Notes: generated from the sequence alone by a model not told the origin. A DNA stretch of 64,000 nucleotides from Acestrorhynchus altus (GCA_034509495.1 CM067510.1:31563371-31627370), one strand, 5' to 3'; numbered from the stretch's first letter, positions 11,282 through 22,681 are shown. Program-made: numbers and translations.

Positions 11282-11446
11282 CAGAGCTGGCCACTGGATC
11301 TGCTTGGCGCGGGTCACCTGGAGCTGTGAGCCCTCCTTCCTCTTGGCCCACACGAGCTGCTGCTCCAACAGAAAGATCCGGAAATCCTCGTACACTTTCA
11401 CCCACTCGCGCTTCTCCCACTCCAGATCATCAAACTCCACGTACAC
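11282..11446 (-). CDS. jmjd1c: jmjd1c (KDM3C) internal coding exon, N-terminal conserved block
   Basis: This is a 165-bp exon of 55 codons, phase 0 at both ends, read right to left. The peptide begins VYVEFDDLEWEKREWVKVYE, continues with a block containing VWAKRKEG, and ends KQIQWPAL. From memory it matches the N-terminal region of vertebrate JMJD1C (roughly residues 55-110 of the long isoform) almost residue for residue; the paralogue KDM3B is clearly more distant here. JMJD1C is a large nuclear member of the KDM3 family, with a C-terminal zinc finger and JmjC domain linked to H3K9 demethylation and nuclear-receptor coactivation. This exon lies far from the catalytic domain. It is bounded by a pyrimidine-rich acceptor ending in TTTTAG and a GTGAGT donor. 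The open frame runs on past the donor to 11204 but loses similarity there, which supports the splice site. Teleosts may carry two jmjd1c copies, and which one this is cannot be decided. Confidence 0.93.
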
Positions 11447-11470
11447 CTAAAACAGGACAGAGAGGAGGTG
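11447..11470 (-). promoter_or_regulatory. jmjd1c: splice acceptor of the jmjd1c exon
   Basis: Read on the minus strand, the sequence before the exon is a short pyrimidine-rich stretch (ctctctgtcctgttttag) with AG immediately before the first codon, GTG for valine. It fits a vertebrate U2 acceptor. It places the exon start at the same residue where similarity to JMJD1C begins. Confidence 0.88.
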
Positions 11471-12745
11471 GGCTTGTTAGTACAACACAGTAGTAGTCCA
11501 ACAACAGGGCCTCTGGCAGGGCCAGTTCCTCCACCCACACCCTTAAAGAAGGGCTCCTTTTTTCCCACCAGGTCTATTCTTAGTGCTGGAGGATGAGGGT
11601 GAGGAGGAGGGAGTGCAGGGTGGAGGGGGGGGGGGGGAGTTTGTTTAAGTTGCAGCGTCTTTGAGCCAAGTTTACAAAGCTGGCATGAGCTCGCTGGGTT
11701 CCAGTGACTCGCGCTGTGCCTCGCTCTGCGCCTCGCGGAGCTGTACGACAGATAGGTTGGGCCTTTGGGGAATCCCCCATACAAGGCTCAAAGGAGAGGG
11801 AGGGGGCGAGAAAGGGGGAGAGCGAGGAGAGCGAGAGAGACTGCTCCTGGAGAGTTAATCACAGTCTGCAGCAGAGCGAACACTTGTTTGGAGCTGGACG
11901 TGGAAGGTGGAGATTTTGCGAGAAAGAGAGAGAAGAAACGAGGCGTGAATTCCCAGCAACGCTGCAGTGTTCGTGTTTTCAGACAGAGCAAGCAGGCTCT
12001 GCTCCTCGCGGAGGACAAACATTAATGATTAAACGAATCTCTGAACACTGCAGCCGGAGCGCTGCTTGAGCTCAAAGTCTTCAAGAAGCAGACAAGAATT
12101 CCGAGCTGGCTCAAACGTCTGAAACTAAAATAACGCATTCCTTTTGTTTTTCTTGAGAAACCACCAACACTGCACTGCCAATATGACTAAAAACGATCAG
12201 GATCACGCACAGATGACCTTCACATCTCCTAGACGGACGCACGCGCAGTTATTTCCAGGACTAGGTTCAAGTGGCCCGAACCCTCATAAATCCTCCTGAA
12301 TGATGCTGAGGTGTTGTTTGCATGGCAGCGTGAACAGCAAATGCAAAGAATCTGACTTCCTGAAATTCCAATTCGGGTCACTTTCATACCGATCCGGATT
12401 TCAGTGCCACACGTGTCGATCCAACTATCCAATCACACGCTATGGGACAGTGATCACACGTGCCCGGAGCGGTGGGCAGCCCTATCTACCGAAAAGAGTG
12501 TAAGAACAATAAACAGTTAAATTGATCATCAAGTGTTTTACAGATGCAATAATTTTGATGTGTTAATGGTCATTATTAGACTGACCAGGATATATATAAT
12601 AATAGTTTGTTCACAAATACGACAAACTAAAGAAAACAACCTTATTGAAATATGTATCAGTATGTTCCCATCTCGTGTGTTAATCTGAAACATGCACTGA
12701 GCTGTTTTTCTAAGCTGGACTACTCACTGGGCAACCCTTGTAGTT
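11471..12745. other. exon-proximal intron, GC- and purine-rich, unique
   Basis: This stretch upstream of the jmjd1c acceptor has a G12 run near 11627, CpG-containing sequence at 11680-11760 and purine-rich sequence at 11780-11960. Overlapping open frames at 11580-12069 on both strands are compositional. A cryptic promoter or alternative first exon is possible, but no start codon feeding a phase-0 donor was identified. Confidence 0.45.
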
Positions 12746-12749
12746 TGTT

Positions 12750-12805
12750 ACGTGTATCACATCTGTAGGCTACTCTGATCCTGAGACATGAAGCTGAAAA
12801 ACACA
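12750..12805 (-). repeat. family A fragment (5' end only)
   Basis: It contains 'tctgtaggctactctgatcc', the reverse complement of the family A head block 'ggatcagagtaacctacaga'. Nothing else of the element is preserved. Confidence 0.7.
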
Positions 12806-13161
12806 GCACGCCACTTGCCGCCAAGTGTGGATCTCTGGTTCGAAGGGTTGATGTGATAAATGGAGCCGTATGGACTCGAGTGGAGTCGGAGTCGACTCCA
12901 CAAACCCGCAGTCATGCTTCGTTGTCTGAAATGTAACAACAACCCGTCTGCCTCCGCAGGATCAGAGTCAGGGAGGCACCTATTTTGGTGTCTGCACTAA
13001 AGTGGGGCATGAGGGCTTCCTCACATTACATTTGATTGGAAAAATGATAAGGGGTCATGTGAACACGCGCAGTACTGCCCTCGCAATATCACAGGAACAT
13101 CAGGATGGACTGCAGCCTTCGGGATTGAGTTCTAAAGCACTACAGTCATTCAACAGCTACA

Positions 13162-13188
13162 GTGTGTGTGTGTGTGTGTGTGTGTGTG
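13162..13188 (+). repeat. (TG)n microsatellite
   Basis: A pure TG run of about 27 bp. Confidence 0.95.
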
Positions 13189-13361
13189 GTGAGGGAAACC
13201 TCCTCCTCTTGTTGTTGTACATGCACTGAAATGCCCTATAGCAGCAGCAGCATCAGCTCACGCCACGCTGGCCGACAGACGGCCGTTGCATAATGTGGAC
13301 TCAAACCAAAAATGATTCACCAAGCCTGCTGCGTTTTTAATCACTCTGACAGCCTTCAGAG

Positions 13362-13392
13362 CCTCCTCCTCCTCCTCCTCCTCCTCCTCCTC
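13362..13392 (+). repeat. (CTC)n trinucleotide microsatellite
   Basis: About ten CTC units without interruption. Confidence 0.95.
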
Positions 13393-13706
13393 ACTGTGTA
13401 CCAGCCTGTGTGTCAGAGTGGACGAGGGGAACAGGTGAGGAGCAGGACAGATGTCAAGATTCAGCTCTCCCACACCAGTCCTCCTTGTTCTCAACTGAAT
13501 CACTCGCTCACACAGATCCCTTCTCTCCCGTTCTCTCTTTCTCTCTCTGGGTCGTGTGACCCCTCCAACCCCACGCTGGTTGCCCCTCCACTACTGCACT
13601 ATTGGGTAGCAATTGTTCAATTATAACCACAATATTTTCTAAATGTCTGGCTATTTGGACATCACTTCTAGAAAACAGATGACAGGATTATATATACATG
13701 CATATA

Positions 13707-14237
13707 CAGGGGTTGGACAATGAAACTGAAACACCTGTCATTCTATTGTGGGAGGATTCGTGACTAAATTGGAGCAGCCTGGTGGCCAATCTGGTTCAAT
13801 TGCACATTGAACCAGTAAGAGCAGAGTGTGAAGGTTCAATTAGCAGGTAAGAGCACAGTTTTGCTCCAAATATTGCAATGAACACAACATTATGGGGGAC
13901 ATACCAGAGTTCAAAAGAAGACAAATTGTTGGTGCACGTCTTGCTGGCGCATCTGCGACCAAGACAGCAAGTCTTTGTGATGAATCAAGAGCCACGGTAT
14001 CCAGGGTAATGTCAGCACCACCAAGAAGGACCAACCACATCCAACAGGATTAACTGTGGACGCGAGAGGAAGCTGTCTGAAAGGGATGTTGGGGTGCTAA
14101 CCCGGTTTGTATCCAAAAAATGTCCTTCCCAAGACGGATTGACGCTGTATTGGCCGCAAAAGGAGACCCTAGTTCACCACACTAATCAATTATTGTGGTC
14201 TAAAACCAGGTGTTTCAGTTTCATTGTCCAACCCCTG
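13707..14237 (+). mobile_element. non-autonomous Tc1/mariner element with intact ends
   Basis: The terminal inverted repeats are 'caggggttggacaatgaaac' at the left and its exact complement, gtttcattgtccaacccctg, at the right. The pairing continues further inward. TA dinucleotides flank both ends (13705-13706 and 14238-14239), the Tc1 target duplication. The 531-bp length is about a third of an autonomous element, so most of the transposase has been deleted. Confidence 0.95.
13909..14055 (+). pseudogene. Tc1 transposase N-terminal fragment inside the MITE
   Basis: One frame reads EFKRRQIVGARLAGASATKT and then SRATVSRVMSA before a stop after IQQD. This is the paired-like helix-turn-helix DNA-binding start of a Tc1 transposase. 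The catalytic DDE part is missing and the following sequence is frame-broken. Confidence 0.85.
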
Positions 14238-15340
14238 TACAACCATTAAAAATAATGCACTCCGTCAATTAAACCATGACGACTCAAATATTCAGCCAGA
14301 ATATTGCCCTTTGTAATTGAGCTAGCTAAAGTACACGGAACCATATTTTTGACCCTGTTTTGATTATTATTAATAACAGTCCACGACTGAACGTGCAGAA
14401 GCAATGAAAACCCCAACCAGTCCCAAGTCATTTTTTTTAGCATATCAAAAATACTAAAAAAGGAGAGAGAAAGCACCTCCCTGCCTTAAAATGTCATAAT
14501 ATTTAGATTTATTTTTGTCTCGTCTCCCCACCTCGCATCATCTCCTCTTCAGATGAACACATAACTCCCTTTCCACACCCTTATAAGCAAATGCCTGGCA
14601 AGCATGTTCCGTCCTGTACTGCTGGCACAAGACACAAGAGCCCAACTGCACTTGTAGTCGGCAGCGGAGAGAAAGGAGAGGTCGGCGAGAAACGGAGAAA
14701 GGGAAAGGGAGTGTAGAGGAAGCTTCTTGGAGGGCACGTCTGTGCGCGGTTCCTCTGGGGATTAAATGGAGTACAGTATAGAGACAGATGGTGCAGTTCT
14801 GTCCGATTCAGCAGGGGCTGGAGCGCGCTCAGCTGACTGTAGTGTTGATTCGGGCTTATCTAACCACAGAACGGTAGACGGGGGGGGAGTGAGCAAATGA
14901 TTTGGAGGTCATGTTTGAATGCAGCGTGTGTTTTTGGGTCTCTGAGCTTTATGAAATGAAAGCCTTGTTTGTGTGGCTGCAGCAGACAGGAAATGGGTCA
15001 GCGCAGGTTACGGACCACTCGCTCTCGAGGTCAGAACATTCTGCCCCATCATTAACCAATCAGCTCGCGTCCAGCCAGCTCAACGGCTGCGCCATCTCCA
15101 TTTCAATCTCAGCACACACTCATTCGCTCACTCATTCTGGACTGACCTTATCTATTTATTGAAATCCTGTTAGTCAGTGCGTGATGGGACATGACATACA
15201 GTACTGGACACGCTCCTGCTTTGGTTAATGAAAAGGACAGGACATTAGGAATGCCGTCTGATAGGCCATTCAGCCACAACATTAGCACCCTTGAAGCAGA
15301 AGGTCTGAAAGCTCTTCAATTAAGGTCTCGTACCCAGTAC
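14238..15340. other. unique intronic sequence, nothing recognised
   Basis: No repeat or conserved frame is evident. A short 'aacattagcaccc' block near 15280 recalls Tc1-like termini but is too short to call. Confidence 0.45.
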
Positions 15341-15344
15341 AGCG

Positions 15345-16130
15345 ATCATCACAGCTTGTAAACATTTTTTGTAGAGTCTTTCAGCTCTACTTTGAAGGAC
15401 TTTCCTCCATTCTTCCTCCCAAAAGTCTTTGAGTTCTGTGAGATTCCTGGGTCAAAGAAGATCAGGGGACTGTGAGGACCATGATAAAACCTTGAGCTGC
15501 ACCTTTTGAGGTCTATTGTGGATTCTGACGTATGTTTAAGATTTCATTAAATCCATCCTTGCCAGTACCTGTGAAATGCTCCCCGTGCCACTGGCTGCAA
15601 CACAACCCCAAAGCATGATTGATCCACCCTCATGCTTATGGGTTGGCAAGGTGTTCTGTTCATGAAATTCTGTGCTCTTTTTCTCCCAACATTCCTTTGC
15701 ACATTGCAGTCAAAGAGTTTTTGTTGGACTCATCAGGTTCATCATGTTCATCAGGTTTCATCATGTTCTTTTGTGAACGTCTGACGCTGAATTTTATGGT
15801 GAGGACACAGGAGAGGTTTTCTTCCGATGACTCTTCCATGAAGCCCATGTTTGTGCACACTTTACTATCTACTTACAGCTTCTCTGTCTTTGTTGGCCTC
15901 CACCATTTCCTTTATCAGAGTGGTAGGCAGCTGCTTAGAAGAACCCATGGCTGCTGTTTGTTTGGGACAAGTTTAAAGGAGCCTGGATATTTATAAAGCT
16001 TTGAAATTTGCATCGCCTGACCTAACAGACAAATTAAGGTCCGAGTTAGTGCTCAAATCTCATTGGAAAGTCTTTCATCTTCAACTTCCTGAACTGGTCA
16101 CAGTAAAAGTAAACTTTTGCAGGCCACCGT
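15345..16130 (-). pseudogene. decayed Tc1/mariner transposon, transposase on the minus strand
   Basis: The minus strand has a transposase start at 15948 (MGSSKQL followed by a diverged helix-turn-helix region) that hits a stop within about 30 codons. Landmarks of the 3' half follow in order on the plus strand: 'aacccatggctgctg', 'gatgactcttccatgaagcc', 'acaaccccaaagcatgattg' and 'gtgaggaccatgataaaacc'. The order and spacing match a common fish/frog Tc1 family, but the middle of the gene is deleted and the frame is destroyed. It is a non-functional fossil. Confidence 0.85.
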
Positions 16131-19065
16131 ACATGCAACCACTGTTGGGACATTCTTGACAGCTGCGTGTCCTAGGTTTCCTCTTTTTTGAAAACCCAAA
16201 TATGACCTACTGTAAAGGAATCTGAAAGATTCTGCTTCACACCCATCTCAGACATGTTTGAGTGTCGCTCTTCTGCTAGACAGACCGTCTAGTTGCAGCT
16301 CTACAGCGAAGCCTCTATTTCAGTAGGAAAACGTTGTACTGACAGATTTTGTGCTCAGCAGTGCTCCTGGCTCTGTCCACGGCCTTGGACATTCCCCTCG
16401 AACTGTAGCGCACACAAATGCTCAGTGATGTCATACGCTTCTTCAGGCTGTCCAGCAGCTGCTCCTTGTGCTGACCTCCAGCAGGACAGGACAGCAGCTG
16501 AGAGAAACACAACTAGAATAAGTGGAAAGATCTGGGCCTGATCTAGGGTCTCCAACAAGTACTACGTTGGACTTTCAACCTTTTTTGAACATGCTGGTGT
16601 GCCGTCCATTCCAGTTCGCTCAGATACCATAATGTACGGTGGGGTCACAGACATATCGTCAACTTGTCTGGTTTATCCAGACCACGAATAGACAACGGGT
16701 CAACAAAAGAAGCAGTGCGGACAACGGACGGGTGAATAAATCATCATTGAAGGCCTGGTTGAACTCCAGTAACCCCACATTTACATTCAGATTGCCCAAG
16801 GACGCTGACAGACTCTGCGGAGTTCACCCGGCTTGCAGATAACGCAGTGAAAGGAGATAAAAAAAAAATCTCACACTCGCGGTTGGTATCTGCGGAAAGA
16901 GCTTATCCCAACATCAGTGGCATCAGACAATCATCACTCTTCTCACTCTCACTACTACAGTCGCAAGGAACAGCAAAATAGCTCCGTAGCAGCACCGTGC
17001 CAACTAACATAGATGTACACACCCACCCGCCCACACACACACACTGATAGCCATCTCTCCTGGAGCGCTCCCTGGCTGCACTGCTGAGTGATCGGAGCAG
17101 GTTTCCTTTATTAATGCTGCCACACAAACGTGTTTATTTGGTATCCGACATCTTCCGTTGATGCTTAAACAGTAAACGCCTCACTTTGATTGGAGTACAA
17201 TTCGCCAGATGTGGTTCTACATGCCCGTTTACAGCTGTTATTTGGTCCTAGAATGAAACGTCGATTCCCTTTGAGGAGACACTGATGAGCTCCTCTCTGA
17301 TTGGACGGCTTACAATGCAGCACTGCAACAGCTCACATGGAATCAGCACAGCTCCGCAAGAACAGAACAGTGTTGTAATTATTTTTTGTAATTACTCCCA
17401 AGTCTTGCCAACTCTGCTATTCTGTCCAGTGGAGTGTGGTTACATAGCCGATTAAGCTGGTCAGATATGAATGGGGCGACTGTACCCCGTGCCCTGCTTT
17501 TGACTCTCCCAATCCTGGATCAGGCTCCTGGCAATGCCATGGTCACCCGACAGGATTCAGGTAGCAAACTGATACTGGGATGTCCAACAGGAAAGAGTTA
17601 AGCGTGCACACCAGCCAGAACAGTAATGCTGGATAAGGTGAGGTAGCAAATTGACCAGAAATCCAGAGGACATTTAAGCTTTCACATACGAACTCTGTAA
17701 AATGTCCAGAAAATCCAATCCGGACATTATCCGGGGTTGCCTTTTCAGCTGTAGCGTCCAGCTGGAGATATTCCGTGTCAGACGTGTTCTCGCTACAGAA
17801 AATGCTCTGCATGTCCTAGGCAAGGGGCAGTGGGCGAAGTAAGGAGGACATGACCATCTGTGAATTCTCTGGCAAATGACCTACTCGATTCGCTCATGGA
17901 CTCCGTACCCGGAACCCTTGGAATTCGATTCGATTTCGGATGTGGAATATGCTGCACTGTGATTCAGGCTGAACAGCCAGATCGGAACTGTGTCGCTTCT
18001 CCTGCAAACTGCGGTCCGTGAGGACCGAAGCGAAGCCTGGTACAAATGATTTGGACAAATGCATTCACACACTCCGCACCTCCCGATGGCTACTACTACA
18101 GCCAATATAAGATAAGCAGGACAGCGGACGAGAGGCAGAAGATCATGCCAACACACAGCTGACCGCTCAGGACCTCGGGCCCTGCTGGAGGTAAATGCTA
18201 CATGAGCCTTTGGGAATGTCACTACACCCTTGGCAGTTAAGTAAAGTCCAAAGTAAAGTTCAGGATACTTCTACCTTTATTACAGACACAGGAGGGAACT
18301 TCAGCTTCAGTAAAAAAGCCATGCGCACATACAAGACAGCACACAACACTGCCTGAACACAGGAGCTGTTTAAACACATGCATTAGGAAGGTCAGCCCCC
18401 GCTTGTTCACGCATGCACAAGGGATAAAGCCTTGTACCGCTTCCAAGCTCGGGCGGGTTGTGGAGGTGTTATATAACTGCAGTCAGACGCGCAGAGAGCA
18501 GGGGCTGCCTGACTGCCCACTGAACCCTCAACACAGGCTGAGGACGAGGAGCTGCAGCCAGAGAAAACCGGACTGGCCATGAGAACATCCAGGGTCCGGC
18601 CATTTTATGGACAGCAGGGTTGCGTGGATATGCCCGAAAAAGGCAAATCAGGAGAAGGCTGAATTCCTGCATAGGACCTGGATTTGGTTCGGCAGACTGG
18701 GAGTTCAGAACAGTGTAATGAGCAAAGGCAGAGGGGATGAATATATTGGTAAACAAATAAACCACAACCCCCGAGATATCTTTTCTTTTTTTCACTAAAA
18801 CAGTCCGTCAGTCAGTCAGTCAGTCAGTCAGTCAGTCTACACCCCGACAACTGGTTTATGGAACGCTGTGTTTTTAAATGACAGAATTTGAAATGCTGGC
18901 CATCATCAACCTTGTTTAAAGCCTCTGATCATATGACTGCATGGTTTGGATTGTTTTCGGAACGTTCGGACCAGTGTTTTGAGGTGTTATGGGTGCAATG
19001 ACACCCGCGCCAGAACAAGGAATGTAAACAATGATAGAAATGCTGAACATGACAGAGAAACAGTA
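16131..19065. other. unique intronic sequence with one tetranucleotide repeat
   Basis: About 2.9 kb with no recognised gene. A (GTCA)n tract is at 18806-18836. The open frames seen here (up to 113 codons) overlap on both strands and have no family motif. Confidence 0.45.
18806..18836 (+). repeat. (GTCA)n tetranucleotide microsatellite
   Basis: About seven GTCA units in tandem. Confidence 0.95.
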
Positions 19066-19069
19066 CTGA

Positions 19070-19405
19070 CAACAACAAATCTGCACACTCACGGACCTCA
19101 ACACACATGAACCCGTAAAGCTGAACATTCCCAAATGTTCAACTCGCAAACCCGAACCACTCACAGACCCAAACACCCCACCGGTGCAGCTCAACACTCA
19201 ACTCAAACCTGACCACACAAGAACCTAACAACTCTACACAAACCAGAACTCTCAACTCATGAACCTGAACATGCCGGAATCGGAACAGAACTCAAAACAT
19301 GCAACTTTGGGATCTGAACAATTCTGAGCATGAACCTTCAAGAAGCTGGGCACTCATGAACCTAAACTCACAAGCCTGAACACCCATGAATCTGAAGTTA
19401 TGGAG
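19070..19405 (+). repeat. degenerate short-period repeat ('ctcatgaacctgaac' type)
   Basis: Variants of ctcatgaacctgaac, such as 'acacatgaacccgtaaagct', 'actcatgaacctaaactc' and 'acacccatgaatctgaa', recur across some 330 bp with irregular spacing. It looks like an old decayed minisatellite. No stable frame runs through it. Confidence 0.65.
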
Positions 19406-19513
19406 AAAGCAGATAAAAAGCCCGAGGGCAACTCATCTGCAATAAAAAATGGAAGAGAATATTCCTAATATGCCAGCAGAATTCCTATTTTCTTGATTTC
19501 AGTTTAATTAAAT

Positions 19514-19515
<2 letters not shown>

Positions 19516-19558
<43 letters not shown>
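19516..19558 (+). repeat. (CA)n microsatellite
   Basis: A pure CA run of about 43 bp. Confidence 0.95.
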
Positions 19559-19559
<1 letters not shown>

Positions 19560-20440
19560 CTAGACAGCGTTCTGGGGAGCCTGGTCTCCGAAACAACAAA
19601 ATGTGCCAGCTCTATGATATGTAAGATCTGGTTGCTATGCAACTAACAGCACACACGCATACACCGTTCGGTTACTCATACACACACACATGCTTGCTCT
19701 TTTATTCCTGGCCTTCTTCTGCCTCTGTCTCCATCGCTGAAGAATAATATCTTCAGGACAGTGACGATGTGCACTGTGATAAACAGAATAATAACTAAAG
19801 GCAGGGCAGGAGTGTAAAGACGTTTTGTTGCTGTTGCCTACATGAACGGGAACTGAACTGACGAACGCCTGGCTTCAGGACATTATTCACTGGAACTGTC
19901 AGTATGGACGTCATGATTTTTGTTAAGCTCCAGACAAATCCGGACCTTGAATCCAGCTTCCAGGCCTGGACTTTGGCCAGGTAACATCACACCTACCATG
20001 GATTACAATCGTTCACATAAACGTTCAAGTGAGAACAAAATACAGGGCTGGAACCTGGATTCAAGATCCACATCCATAGCCCTGGGCTCTAGATATTACC
20101 TGGACATTGCTGTTGCGCAACCTTCAGCCACATCTTTCAATAAGACAATTAAAAATAATTAGGTCAGTGTCTGGTCAAGCGACAAGGTCACAAAAGGCTC
20201 GAAGCAGAGCATGCGGATATAAGCTCTGGAAAAACCAATAGCTGCTGTGATCAAAGGTGATCAGATACGATCCACTGCGACAGAAAACCGCACAGATCTA
20301 GAACCAGTGCACTTTCCATGTTCTGTGCGCAGATCAGATTTCAGTGTCGTGTCTCAGCAAAGCTCAACAACTGGCTTCTAGTATGAGAAACAATGTGAAA
20401 GATTGCAACAGCAGAAGTCTACAGCAGACTACGACAAATG
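19560..20440. other. unique intronic sequence, nothing recognised
   Basis: I see no repeat, RNA gene or supported coding frame. Confidence 0.45.
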
Positions 20441-20442
20441 TA

Positions 20443-20940
20443 AACCATCCATCCATTATCTACCACTTATCCGGGGTCGGGTCACGGGGCAGCAGCCTAA
20501 GCAGGGAGACCCAGACTTCCCTCTCCCCAGCCACTTGGTCCAGCTCTTCCGGGGGAACCCCAAGGTGTTCCCAGGCCAGCCGAGAAACACAGTCTCTCCA
20601 GCGTGTCCTGGGTCTTCCTCTGGGTCTTCTCCCGGTGGGCCGTGTCCTGTACACCTCACCAGGGAGGCATCTAAGAGGCATCCTCACTAGATGCCCGAGC
20701 CACCTCAACTGGCTCCACTCGACGTGGAGGAGCAGCGGCTCATCCCTCTCAGATGACTGAGCTTCTCACCCTATCTCTAAGGGAGAGCCCAGCCACCCTA
20801 CGGCCGGGCACAGCCCGAAAAGGAAACGTGGCTCCCCCTTCCCATGGGCTCACCACCTGTGGGAGGGGCCAAAGGGGTCGGGTGCAATGTGAGGTGGGTG
20901 GTGGCCGAAGGCTGGGACCGTGGCAGTCCGATCCAAATGT
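20443..20940 (-). pseudogene. non-LTR retrotransposon 3' end (LINE), minus strand
   Basis: The minus-strand frame at 20460-20708 reads RPRTRWRDCVSRLAWEHLGV, then PPEELDQVAGEREVWVSLLR and LLPRDPTPDKW. This is the C-terminal tail of a common fish non-LTR retrotransposon polyprotein, downstream of the reverse transcriptase. The 3' end has the typical (ATGG)-like tail, seen on the plus strand as 'accatccatccattatctac'. The 5' part up to 20940 is frame-broken but retains family sequence. The insertion is 5'-truncated and dead; family assignment beyond LINE is not attempted. Confidence 0.88.
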
Positions 20941-20944
20941 AAAC

Positions 20945-21165
20945 CTTTAGGAGTTTATCTGCAATTCACTTGATTGCTGAAGCACAGGGGGCATTATTCT
21001 GCTCTGTGTGCATGGAGAAACCCCCTGCACTCGTTTCCTAACTGATAGATGTTACTGCGTCTCTCACAGAGAGAACAGAACAGTGCCACAGCCTCAAAGG
21101 CTCGACTGTTTAGTTACCTTCTGAGAATGTTCTGTCACTGCAACAGGTGAAAAAACAAGGAAACG
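20945..21165 (+). repeat. family B tail fragment
   Basis: It contains 'ctgctctgtgtgcatggaga', 'gcactcgtttcctaactg' and 'gaacagaacagtgcc', matching 38.1-38.2 kb in order. Only the distal part of the element is present. Confidence 0.55.
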
Positions 21166-21525
21166 AAAACGGATCAGGATTAGCAGTTGGTTTTCCGATC
21201 CATTAAAATACGCCTGGAGTGGCATCTCTAGTGGCGGCATACTATCCGAGGAGCATGTTCAGTTGTAGTTCAGCAAGTGCAACGTTGGCGTGTAATGCTT
21301 TGGCATGTACAGCTGTACCGTGTGCTGCTGTAGTGTGTGCTGCTTCCGCCGCTGAAGGAGGAAAATCTGCCCGTCACTAAAGGCAGCAGGACTACCCTGA
21401 CTGGCTGGGCTCGGGCCGCTGCAGTCCAATCACGGAGAACCCAGACACTGCTCTCTCGCTCACACACTCTCGCTCACTCCTCGCTTACCCAGCATGGCCT
21501 AATCTGCCTTTCAAATCACTGGAGT

Positions 21526-21530
<5 letters not shown>

Positions 21531-21570
<40 letters not shown>
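21531..21570 (+). repeat. (GA)n microsatellite
   Basis: A pure GA run of about 40 bp. Confidence 0.95.
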
Positions 21571-21572
<2 letters not shown>

Positions 21573-21918
21573 ACTTGTTTCCCCTCTTTTCATCAGATTA
21601 GTGTTAAGGAAAGCTTCTTTTACAGCGCTGGCTTGTAAGGACACGAGGTGTTCTCTCATCTTACAGGCATCATCCCTCAGGCGAGAGGAGAATAAGGCAC
21701 GGTAGCAGTGATGATGAAATGAGCTGTTAATGTCACTCTGCACGATCTGCGAGACACAGGGGTGGGGAGGGGGTCTTTGTTTATGCTGCATCAAAAAAGG
21801 AAAAGAAACACCTGTAAGCTCAGGATGGCCATGTGTGAGGTTGGGAATATCACAGCGTCCTCATTTCCCCTCCTGTCATGAGCTGTCACAGCATCAACAC
21901 ATCTGTCTCTCTCCCCTC

Positions 21919-21919
<1 letters not shown>

Positions 21920-21986
<67 letters not shown>
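21920..21986 (+). repeat. (CA)n microsatellite, about 67 bp
   Basis: An uninterrupted CA run; left-handed (Z) DNA-forming sequence. Confidence 0.95.
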
Positions 21987-21989
<3 letters not shown>

Positions 21990-22184
21990 AACCCAGAGGA
22001 CAGAATCCATTTTTTTCAGTTCCTCACTTCAGATTCTGCAGTTAAATTCAGAACAGAACATCATGTTGACTCTTTTGGCCTTTGCAATACTGGCATCTCA
22101 AGACAGCAACATGAGCCTCCCTGACCTGATGTGGACGGTCAAGGTGTGATGTCCCCTTTATTAGTTCTCATATTTAAAATTGGT

Positions 22185-22355
22185 CACAGTACAGTGGCGA
22201 CGTCCACTGCGCCGACATCCACTGGGCCGCCGTTCTACAGCAGCAACGTCCACAGGACTGTCGTTCTACAGCGGCAACGTCCACAGGACCGCCGTTCTAC
22301 AGCCGCGACATCCACAGGACCGTTTGTTCTACTGTGGCAACATCCACTGCACCAT
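22185..22355 (+). repeat. 31-bp minisatellite, about five units
   Basis: Units begin at 22231, 22262 and 22293 with 'cgttctacag', and each contains 'caacgtccacaggac' or a close variant. Degenerate units flank them on both sides. The 31-bp period is not a multiple of three, so each open frame shifts through all three phases. That explains the two overlapping frames here and argues against coding. Confidence 0.9.
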
Positions 22356-22678
22356 TCACATGATTGAGAAAACTGTCCAAACCAAACAAAAAAGGCTAAA
22401 AGAAACAAAAAGCAGCAGCAAAGTCAAAACATCTGGACATGTGGCAGCATCTGAGCAAAAGAAAAACAGCAACAGCATGAAAGTCTGTTGCACTATGTTT
22501 GCTGTTGGTTTGGAATTCTGCTTTTGTGTTATTATATATTTAATACACCCTCAAATCCAAACGCACAACTGCAGAAATATCACCCAACACTAACGTTCCA
22601 ATTATGAAAGTGGCAATGCCAGGATCACAGCCTCAACGCAGCATCTCTGAAGCTTCTGTGCACACTAGGGGGTCACAT

Positions 22679-22681
<3 letters not shown>

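Larger units (their letters stand above)
12806..13704. other. unique intronic sequence with two microsatellites
   Basis: It contains (TG)n at 13162-13188 and (CTC)n at 13362-13392. The glutamate- or leucine-rich frames here are translations of the CTC run. No exon is recognised. Confidence 0.5.
21166..22185. other. unique sequence with long GA and CA microsatellites
   Basis: No exon is recognised. (GA)n lies at 21531-21570 and (CA)n at 21920-21986. The histidine/threonine-rich frame at 21730-22149 is a translation of the CA run. Confidence 0.5.
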
